Origin: Streptacidiphilus sp. PB12-B1b
Lineage (GTDB): Bacteria; Actinomycetota; Actinomycetes; Streptomycetales; Streptomycetaceae
Direction of reading: 5' to 3'
DNA length: 64,000 bases
Assembly (NCBI RefSeq): GCF_014084125.1
Contig: NZ_CP048405.1
Coordinates: 992,001-1,056,000, forward strand
Of this stretch, positions 6,966 to 13,290 are shown one piece after another (positions within the stretch are counted from its first letter, which is position 1; each line of letters starts with the position of its first letter). The notes beneath the pieces were generated by a model, which was not told the origin of the DNA, did no database searches, and saw only the letters and a list, made by a program, of their open reading frames with translations. A program made the position numbers and the translations under genes.

Positions 6966-9452
6966 TCAGGTGTGGGGGCGGGTGCGGCGGGCGATGGTGA
7001 AGGCGGCTTCGGGGAGGGTGTCGCGTTGCCAGCCGAAGGCGGCGGCCGGGCTCATGCCGTCGCCCTCGTTGTTGTGGGCGAGCAGCACCGAGTAGAGGTT
7101 GACCGCGCCGGGCTGGAGCAACTGGTCGCGCAGGGGCTCCGGTTGGACGTCATCGAGGTGGCGGTGGGTGAGGGTGAGCGGGCCGTGGCTGCGCTGCCAC
7201 TCGGGGTCGAGCAGGTGCAGCACCTGGGTCTGGCGGTCGGCGGTGGCCCCGGACTGGGTCTCGCGGTAGGTGCGGATGATCGAGTGGCCGCCGTCCACCA
7301 GCCGGAAGATGCTGAGGTTTCCGGCCGGACGCCGCCCGTACTGGACGGACTCCTGGACCAGCGTGGGCAGGATGTCGGGGACGAGCGAGGCCGCGCCGTC
7401 GCCGACGAAGGCCAGCACGTTCTCCTCGCGGGTGAGCGCCACGGCGGGCACGGCCTGCAGGGCGTCCCCCATCAACGCCCGGCCGTACCAGCCGGAGAAG
7501 CCCGGGCCGGTGCGCGGCAGGTTGCGCACGGCCGAGATGCCGCCCCGGCCGACGTCGAACAGGCCGGTGTAGCGGTATCCCTGACGCACAATCAGGTCGT
7601 CGAGCAGCTCGCCGAGCCGGTGGAAGAAGTAGTTGACGCTCATCGGCCGCAGCGGCAGCTGGTGCAGCAGGTCGGAGGGGCTGTCGGCGGTCGCGGCGAG
7701 CGCCGTGCGGCGCAGCGCCAGCACTTCGGGCTCGGGTCGGACGCGGTCGGCGATCTCCCGCAGGAAGTCGCGGGCGTCGCCCAGTACCAGGTGGTCGGCG
7801 AACGGCGCGGCGTGCGCCGGTTCGTCGGTGACCTGGACGATGTGCAGCGAGCGTTCGAGGGCGCGCGGCGCGAAGGGGGTGGCCGCCTCGGCGATCCGGC
7901 TCTTGAGGAACAGCAGCGACTGGTCCCGCTTGGACCGCAGCCGCCCGTCCAGGTGCAGGTAGTCGTGGACGCGCGCGGAGGTGCCGTACATGCCGAAGGT
8001 GCCGAGGTATTCCTCGACCCGCCGTCCGTCGTGGTAGCGGGCGACCGATCCGGGACGGGTCAGCGAGTCGGTCAGCGCCACCCCGGTCAAGCGGGCTATG
8101 CGGTAAGTGAGTTCGCGCTCCTCGGCGTCCAACTGGCCGCACTGCCAGAGGAACCGGATCGGCTCACGCTCCAGCATCCTCAGCACCGGCGTCAGTTGCG
8201 ACTCGTCGACCTGGAGGCGGGGGCGGACGCCCGTGCCGGGGGCGGTCGTCGCCGAAGACGCGGGTGCGAGCGCGGATGCGGGCGCGGGTGCGGGGAAGTC
8301 CAGCGCGGCGGCGGTGGCCAGCAGCACCACCGGGCCCTCGTCCGCCTCGTAGGAGGCGAAGGCCTCGGCGAGGTCCTGGTCCAGCCGCGCGGTGTCGTCC
8401 AGGAAGTGGTGCCGGATCCGCCGAGCCCGCAGCACCTCCCGGGAGTCCTCGGCCACGTGCACCGTGCCCTGGAACGGGAACCAGGCGTCCGGCTCGGAGT
8501 CGGCGCAGACGATGAAGCCCCTGGCCCGGCTCTCGCGCAGGTTGGCCAGCGTGCCCTTGAACTCGTCGATCATCCCGTTGGTGACGACGATCAGGAACGG
8601 CGTCCGGTCGAGCTGCCAGCGGGCGAGCGCGCCGCAGGCCAGGGCGTGCTCGCTCGGGCCGCGCAGCACCGGGTTCCCGGCCGCCTCGGCGGACCGCTCC
8701 AGCTCGCTGATCAGTCCGGACACCCGCGAACCGGTGTAGTAGTGCAGGCCCCAGGACGATCCGGCCCGCTCGCTCAGGAAGGCGTGCAGCGCCTGCCCCA
8801 TCAGCCGCGGTGCCCGAGCCGTGGAGCGCATGGACGCGGCGGAGTGCCGGATCTGGACGAAGTCGGTGAGCGCCCGGACCACATCGGCGGCCAGTAGCCA
8901 CGGCTCGGTCGGCAGCTGCCGCGAGGTGTACGGGCGGGCCAGCCGCACGGCCGGGTCGGGCTCCTCGTAGACGTGGACCGTGTACGCGGAGAGGTCGGCG
9001 GTGACCGCCTCCGGCAGCTCCGTGCGCAGCTCGGCCAGCGCCTCCGCCACGGAGTCGGCGCCGTCGCCGCCGGAGGCGCCGGTCGGGGCCGCATCCACCA
9101 GCAGCAGGGCCAGGGTGTCCTTGCGGCAGTGCGGCCCCGGCTCGGCGGCGGCCGCCTTGCCCAGCAGCGCGGCCACCTCCGCCAGGGAGTCGGCCCGAAC
9201 CTGCTCCACCTGCTCCACCAGCGCGCGGTCCAGGAACCGGCGGGCCCGCCGCACGGTCTCCGTCCAGGCGTCCGGCTGACGGTCCTCGTCGGCCTCATGG
9301 GTCGCGGGCGGCAGGCCGGAGCCGGGGGCCGGACGCTGGGCGGCGGCCAGCGCGGTCTCCACGACGTCGTGGAACTCGGCCCGCGGCCCGACGCTCACCA
9401 CCAGCAGCCGTTCGGGCGTCGCGGGCGGGGGAGCGGGAGTGTGGCTGGGCAT
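6966..9452 (-). CDS. Large thiamine-diphosphate-dependent enzyme of unknown reaction, with extra N-terminal domain
   Basis: An 828-residue protein whose last 600 residues resemble the three-domain acetolactate-synthase/2-oxoacid-decarboxylase fold. A PYR-like domain spans about 235-385, with the candidate cofactor-activating glutamate E268 in GPSEHALACGALARWQ. An Ala/Pro linker covers about 387-410. A middle domain follows (LWQCGQLDAEERELTYRIA, LGTFGMYGTSARVHDYL). The PP domain carries the ThDP/Mg signature G684-D-G-AAS, with N712 at the expected spacing, then LSIFRLVDGGHSII. Typical relatives are 530-600 residues. The first 230 residues, largely helical and acidic, match nothing I recognise. 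The start is fixed by GGAGGT 6 bp before the ATG. It lies downstream of the O-methyltransferase and SGNH genes, beyond a 12-bp-stem hairpin. Decarboxylase, carboligase and oxidase activities are all possible. Confidence 0.7.
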   Translation of the reverse strand: MPSHTPAPPPATPERLLVVSVGPRAEFHDVVETALAAAQRPAPGSGLPPATHEADEDRQPDAWTETVRRARRFLDRALVEQVEQVRADSLAEVAALLGKAAAAEPGPHCRKDTLALLLVDAAPTGASGGDGADSVAEALAELRTELPEAVTADLSAYTVHVYEEPDPAVRLARPYTSRQLPTEPWLLAADVVRALTDFVQIRHSAASMRSTARAPRLMGQALHAFLSERAGSSWGLHYYTGSRVSGLISELERSAEAAGNPVLRGPSEHALACGALARWQLDRTPFLIVVTNGMIDEFKGTLANLRESRARGFIVCADSEPDAWFPFQGTVHVAEDSREVLRARRIRHHFLDDTARLDQDLAEAFASYEADEGPVVLLATAAALDFPAPAPASALAPASSATTAPGTGVRPRLQVDESQLTPVLRMLEREPIRFLWQCGQLDAEERELTYRIARLTGVALTDSLTRPGSVARYHDGRRVEEYLGTFGMYGTSARVHDYLHLDGRLRSKRDQSLLFLKSRIAEAATPFAPRALERSLHIVQVTDEPAHAAPFADHLVLGDARDFLREIADRVRPEPEVLALRRTALAATADSPSDLLHQLPLRPMSVNYFFHRLGELLDDLIVRQGYRYTGLFDVGRGGISAVRNLPRTGPGFSGWYGRALMGDALQAVPAVALTREENVLAFVGDGAASLVPDILPTLVQESVQYGRRPAGNLSIFRLVDGGHSIIRTYRETQSGATADRQTQVLHLLDPEWQRSHGPLTLTHRHLDDVQPEPLRDQLLQPGAVNLYSVLLAHNNEGDGMSPAAAFGWQRDTLPEAAFTIARRTRPHT

Positions 9453-9589
9453 GGCTGACCTCCGTTGGCAGCAGGTCGCGCGGCACGGCGGGGCCGACGG
9501 GACCGTGGGACTGGACGGGGAAACCGGGGCCCTACGAGCGGACGCCGGGGGCGGACGCAGCGGGCGCGCGGGCGGGCGTCCCCGCTGCG

Positions 9590-9620
9590 GCCCCGCGCCG
9601 GGGACGGGCCGGCGCGGGGC
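9590..9620. terminator. Strong hairpin between the O-methyltransferase and TPP enzyme genes
   Basis: A perfect 12-bp inverted repeat (9590-9601 with 9609-9620) has a 7-nt loop, and a second 8-bp stem (9577-9584 with 9599-9606) overlaps it. Both genes run right to left across it. It may terminate or attenuate transcription from the methyltransferase into the TPP enzyme gene. Confidence 0.5.
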
Positions 9621-9681
9621 CTGGGCTCAGAGCTGGACGCGGGGCCCGGACGGACGGTCTGCGCCCGGGCCGCCGAGCGGG

Positions 9682-10821
9682 CTATCTGGGCGTCGCCTCG
9701 AGGACGCTCTCGGTGCTGGACGAGTGCAGCGGCGCGGCCCGCACCGACCGCACCTCGAAGCCCGCGGCGTCCAGCAGGCCCCGGTACTCCTCCTCGGTCC
9801 GGTCCCGGCCGTCGAGCATGACCAGCATCAGCACATCGATGAGCTGCGCCTGGGCGGCCCGCGCCGGGTCGGGCGTCCGGCCCTCCAGGCGTTCGAACAC
9901 CAGCAGTCGGCCGTGGTCGGGCACGGCCTCGCGGACCCGCCGCAGGATGGCGACGGCCTGCTCGTCGTCCCAGTTGTGCAGCACCCGGGAGAGCGTGTAG
10001 ACGTCGCCGCCGGTCGGCAGCGGGTCGAAGAAGCTGCCGGGGGCGACCGTCACCCGCTGGTCGAGCCCGGCGGCCGTCAGCTTGGCCCGGGCCTGCTCGA
10101 CCGCCTCGGGCAGGTCCACCAGGATGCCGCGGGCGGCGGGGTGCCGGGTGAGGACCTTGCCGAGCAGGCCGCCGTCGCCGCCGCCGACGTCGACCACCGT
10201 GCCGAGGCCGCTGAGGTCGCAGCCGGCCAGGGCGGCGGGCACGGCGGCGTTGCCCATCGCCGCCGAGAACACCGCGGTCAGCTGCGGGTCGTCGTCCAGG
10301 TAGTCGTAGAAGCCCTTGCCGTAGAGCTGCTCGAACGCGGGCTCGCCGGTGCGCAGGGTGTGCATGATCGCGCCGAAGGACTGGTACACCTCCTCGCCGA
10401 ACATGATCGCGGAGGGGCGGCTGGAGCGGGTGGCGTCCCGGCAGAGCAGCCGGGTGACCGGGGTGAGCGCGAACGTCCCGGGCGCGGTCTCGCGGAACAG
10501 GCCCGCGGCCGTCACCGCGTTCAGCACCCGGCGCAGCGCGCGGCGGTCCGCGCCGCACTCGGCGGCGAGGTCCTCGACCGGGCGCGGTCCGGCGGCGAGC
10601 AGGTCCGGCACGCCGAGCTTGGCCAGGGCGTAGAGGCACTGGGCGGTCCAGCCGCCGGTCAGCACGCCGAACAGGGCGGCCCGGTCGGCGATGGAGGGGG
10701 CACGCTCGTCGAGCGCGGGGTCGGAGGCGGGGTCGATCGCGGGAGCGGGAGCGGGAGCGGGGTCGGCGGCGTCGGACTGGTCGGCGCCGAGGTCCGGGGT
10801 GCGGGTGTCGTGGACGGTCAT
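9682..10821 (-). CDS. SAM-dependent O-methyltransferase (Methyltransf_2 / acetylserotonin OMT-like)
   Basis: A 379-residue class I methyltransferase of the plant-caffeate-OMT/DnrK type common in polyketide and phenazine tailoring. Residues 1-40 are a disordered Asp/Pro/Ala tail encoded by short gggagc repeats. A winged-helix dimerisation domain covers about 45-130. The SAM-binding motif V210-DVGGGDGGLLGKVL starts near 209. H282 in LSRVLHNWDDEQA is the likely catalytic base, so an O-methyl transfer to a hydroxyl or phenol is expected. The ATG overlaps the stop of the upstream SGNH hydrolase (ATGA), and AAGGAG lies about 9 bp before it, implying translational coupling. The acceptor molecule is unknown. 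No polyketide or peptide synthase lies nearby. Confidence 0.85.
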   Translation of the reverse strand: MTVHDTRTPDLGADQSDAADPAPAPAPAIDPASDPALDERAPSIADRAALFGVLTGGWTAQCLYALAKLGVPDLLAAGPRPVEDLAAECGADRRALRRVLNAVTAAGLFRETAPGTFALTPVTRLLCRDATRSSRPSAIMFGEEVYQSFGAIMHTLRTGEPAFEQLYGKGFYDYLDDDPQLTAVFSAAMGNAAVPAALAGCDLSGLGTVVDVGGGDGGLLGKVLTRHPAARGILVDLPEAVEQARAKLTAAGLDQRVTVAPGSFFDPLPTGGDVYTLSRVLHNWDDEQAVAILRRVREAVPDHGRLLVFERLEGRTPDPARAAQAQLIDVLMLVMLDGRDRTEEEYRGLLDAAGFEVRSVRAAPLHSSSTESVLEATPR

Positions 10822-11522
10822 TGGTCGAGCTCCTTTCCGGAGGCGGCCAGACGCGCACCGAGGGAGCGGATCGCTTCGGCTGCGGATATGGCGTGGCAGC
10901 GCCGGTTCCCATGGATGCCGTCGGCGCTGTAGATATCCGCGCTGCTGGCGGTCGGATGTCCGGTCAGGTCCACGTGGATGGTGCCGTGCCGGTCGGAGAC
11001 CCGGAGGGTGGCCGCTGCCAGCTCCTGCAGCCGCTGCTCCATCCCGGCGCGGAAGCGCTCGGGCATGTGCGGCGAGCGCGACCCGTCGAAGATGCCCACG
11101 GTGATCACGTCGCACTGCGTGGCCGCCAGCGCCGAGACGATGGCCTCGATCTCGTCCTCCACCCGGGCGGCGTCGAAGGCCGGGCGCAGCACGTCGTAGC
11201 CGCCGCAGGTCACCAGGGCCAGATCGGGGGCGAACTCCAGGGCGGCCTCCAGCTGCCCGGCCCGGACGTCGGCGGCCAGGGTGTTGCTCCGGCCCAGGTT
11301 CAGGAAGACCAGCTCCGGCTGCTGCTGGGTCAGCTCCCGGGCGATCCGGTCCGCCCACGGCTCGTCGGGGTAGCCCGGTACGGCGTCCCCGAGCCCTTCG
11401 GCGACGCTGTCGCCCAGGACGACGAAGCGGCGCCAGGGGTGGCCCGCCAGCAGCTCCGCCGCCTCGCCCACCCGCAGGCAGTACGGGTCGGCGGCTTCTC
11501 CACGTGCTTGTTCGCTCGGCAT
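10818..11522 (-). CDS. SGNH/GDSL-family hydrolase
   Basis: A 234-residue SGNH hydrolase. Block I is FVVLGDSVAEGLG with the nucleophile S39. Block II is LNLGRSNTLA around residue 75-82. Block III reads CGGYDVL (107-112) where the family usually has GxND, so the usual oxyanion asparagine is replaced by tyrosine. Block V is SADGIHGN with D201 and H204. No signal peptide is present, so the enzyme is probably cytoplasmic, acting as an esterase, lipase or acyltransferase on a small metabolite. The stop overlaps the O-methyltransferase start by 4 bp. The upstream region carries a remarkable inverted repeat (11584-11652) that probably controls this pair. Confidence 0.85.
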   Translation of the reverse strand: MPSEQARGEAADPYCLRVGEAAELLAGHPWRRFVVLGDSVAEGLGDAVPGYPDEPWADRIARELTQQQPELVFLNLGRSNTLAADVRAGQLEAALEFAPDLALVTCGGYDVLRPAFDAARVEDEIEAIVSALAATQCDVITVGIFDGSRSPHMPERFRAGMEQRLQELAAATLRVSDRHGTIHVDLTGHPTASSADIYSADGIHGNRRCHAISAAEAIRSLGARLAASGKELDQ

Positions 11523-11583
11523 GACGTCGATCGGTGTCCCTTCGGGGCGTCGGGCACGGAGGGCGATCGAGCCGTGAGGTCAC

Positions 11584-11652
11584 AGCACGACCGTTCATAT
11601 ACTTTTTCGAGCACCCTACAGGGCCGAGAAAAAGTATACGGACGGTCGTGCT
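11584..11652. promoter_or_regulatory. Near-perfect 25-bp inverted repeat, AT-rich, upstream of the SGNH/O-methyltransferase pair
   Basis: The arms are 11584-11608 and 11628-11652 with a 19-nt spacer. Of 25 positions, 23 pair as Watson-Crick, one is T:G and only 11597/11639 is a true mismatch. Each arm contains a ctttttc/gaaaaag block and a gaccgt/acggtc core, which is very AT-rich for this genome. It starts 61 bp upstream of the SGNH start and ends 48 bp from the stop of the upstream gene. It could be a double operator, a terminator or both. The core ATACGGACGGTC resembles part of the autoregulatory elements bound by gamma-butyrolactone receptors. Confidence 0.7.
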
Positions 11653-11699
11653 CATTTTTGTCGTGAACGTGCCACCTGGCCTGATCGGCCGGGGGTGGA

Positions 11700-12545
11700 T
11701 CAGCGGAGCAGGGCGTTGAGGTCGACCGGATCGGGGTGGGCGAGGGCGTCGGCCAGGACGGTGTAGGTGCCGTGGGCGGCGAGCTCGGCGGCGGCGCGGT
11801 AGCCGAGGGTGTAGGCGGCCTTGGCGACGGTGTCGCCGAGGCTGACCCGGGCCACGCCGAGCCGTCCGAGCTCGGCCACGCTCGGCAGGCCGGGCCGGGC
11901 CAGGATGTTCAACGGACCGGTGATCAGCTCGGCGAGCCCGGCGATGGTGGCCGGGTCGGACACGCCGAGGACGAAGATCCCGTCCGCCCCCGCCGCCAGG
12001 TAGGCGGCCGCGCGGGTCAGCACGTCCTGCATCCGGGTCTCCGGCTCCCCGGCGGCGCGGATGTAGGTGTCGACGCGGGCGTTGATGAACAGCGGAACGC
12101 CGGTGGCCTCGGCCGCCGCGCGGGCGGCGGCGATGCGCTCGCTCTGCTCGGCCGCGTTCCGCAGCCGCGGGCCGCCGTCGCCGTGGCGCGAGTCCTCCAG
12201 GTTGATGCCCACCGCACCGGCGCCGATCACGCCGGTCACGGTCTCGGCGAGCTCGGCCGGGGTGGCGCCGAAGCCGCTCTCGATGTCCGCCGTCACCGGC
12301 ACGTCCACCACCGAGGCCACCCGGGCGACCAGCGCGACGGCGTCCTGCCGGCCGATCCGGTCGCCGTCGGCCGAGCCCAGCGCCCAGGCGACCCCGGCGC
12401 TGGTGGTGGCGACGGCGGGCGCGCCTGCCTGCTGGGCGAGGCGGGCGCTGGCGGCGTCCCAGGCGTTGGCCAGGGCGAGCGGGGCCGAGGCGGTGTGCAG
12501 GGAGCGGAAGAGGCGGGCGCGGTCCTGTTGGGCAGTGGCAGTCAT
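11700..12545 (-). CDS. Isocitrate lyase/phosphoenolpyruvate mutase family protein
   Basis: A 281-residue PrpB-type TIM barrel. Recognisable parts are LALANAWDAASARLAQQAG, the metal site TADIESGFG (D87, E89), VGINLEDSRHG (E117, D118) and FINARVDTY. The C-terminus is LNILARPGLPSVAELGRLGVARVSLG. True PEP mutases carry EDKxxxxxNS and isocitrate lyases KKCGH; neither is present. It therefore belongs to the broad subfamily of C-C or C-P lyase homologues of unknown substrate (oxaloacetate or 2-methylisocitrate-like). The ATG at 12545 is chosen; another in-frame ATG lies at 12554. It is transcribed toward the inverted repeat at 11584-11652. Confidence 0.85.
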   Translation of the reverse strand: MTATAQQDRARLFRSLHTASAPLALANAWDAASARLAQQAGAPAVATTSAGVAWALGSADGDRIGRQDAVALVARVASVVDVPVTADIESGFGATPAELAETVTGVIGAGAVGINLEDSRHGDGGPRLRNAAEQSERIAAARAAAEATGVPLFINARVDTYIRAAGEPETRMQDVLTRAAAYLAAGADGIFVLGVSDPATIAGLAELITGPLNILARPGLPSVAELGRLGVARVSLGDTVAKAAYTLGYRAAAELAAHGTYTVLADALAHPDPVDLNALLR

Positions 12546-12744
12546 GGCTGCCATTCGACCAGCTCGGGGCGGTCGCCGCGCCGGATCGGCGGAATCACCT
12601 TTGCGTTCGATGCCACAGCCGCGCGCTGTCACCGGAACGAAACGGCGCGGGAACCGCCAGGTGCCCTCGGCTCGATAGCGTCCGAACGGTGCCGGTCCCG
12701 CCTCGCCCCCATGGAGGCGGGCCCGGCGCCGGTCCCGCCCGGCC

Positions 12745-12750
12745 TAGGCT
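12745..12750 (+). promoter_or_regulatory. Leaderless -10 box (TAGGCT) of the Nudix gene
   Basis: TAGGCT is followed by 7 bp and the GTG at 12758 with no Shine-Dalgarno sequence. This also decides the start among several in-frame options. Confidence 0.5.
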
Positions 12751-12757
12751 GCTGTCC

Positions 12758-13195
12758 GTGACGGATACAGGCGGGACCGACACCGGCGGGGCAGTCGTCG
12801 GCGCGGGGAGCAGGATCGTGGTGGGCGGCGCGCTGCTGCACCGGGGCCGGGTGCTGGCCGCGCGGCGCAGCGCCCCGGCCGAGACCGCCGGGCGCTGGGA
12901 GTTCCCTGGCGGCAAGGCCGAGCCGGGGGAGACCCCGCCGCAGGCGCTGGAGCGGGAGCTGCACGAGGAGTTGGGCGTGCGGGCCCGGGCGGTGGCCCGG
13001 ATTCCGGGGGCCTGGCCGGTGCGGGTCGGCCTGGAGCTGCACATCTGGACGGCGGAGCTGCTCTCCGGCACTCCCGAGCCGCTTCAGGACCACTCCGAGC
13101 TGCGCTGGCTGACCGCCGCCGAGCTCTCCGACGTGGACTGGCTGGACCAGGACCGTTTCGCCCTGCCGTACGTGGCGGCCTTGCTCCCGACTTGA
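12758..13195 (+). CDS. Nudix hydrolase (MutT-like, 8-oxo-dGTP pyrophosphatase type)
   Basis: A 145-residue protein with a full Nudix box, GGKAEPGETPPQALERELHEELG, matching G-x5-E-x7-R-E-U-x-E-E-x-G-U. The preceding strand VVGGALLHRGRVLAARRS and the WEFPGGKAEPGE context are those of MutT/CTP-pyrophosphatase-type house-cleaning enzymes that hydrolyse oxidised nucleotides. The first 20 residues (TDTGGTDTGGAVVGAG) are low-complexity. The start is taken at the GTG that follows a TAGGCT box by 7 bp. It is divergent from the PEP-mutase-like gene, with about 210 bp between them. Confidence 0.9.
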   Translation: MTDTGGTDTGGAVVGAGSRIVVGGALLHRGRVLAARRSAPAETAGRWEFPGGKAEPGETPPQALERELHEELGVRARAVARIPGAWPVRVGLELHIWTAELLSGTPEPLQDHSELRWLTAAELSDVDWLDQDRFALPYVAALLPT

Positions 13196-13290
13196 CCTTT
13201 ACGCCAGGGTAGGGGCAGCTTTGATCGGGTATGTGAGTATGTGCTTGTTCACTCCGAGTAGCTGCCCATCACCCGGGACTGGGGACATAC

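Noticed and set aside
11534..11719. Short plus-strand open frame spanning the inverted repeat.
   Set aside because: Its codons read through the palindrome arms, it has no ribosome-binding site, and both neighbours are on the minus strand.
6966..12545. Phosphonate biosynthesis cluster (PEP mutase + phosphonopyruvate decarboxylase-like TPP enzyme + O-methyltransferase).
   Set aside because: The PEP-mutase-like protein lacks EDKxxxxxNS and reads NLEDSRHG. The TPP enzyme is twice the size of phosphonopyruvate decarboxylases. No phosphonate-specific transaminase, dehydrogenase or nucleotidyltransferase is present.
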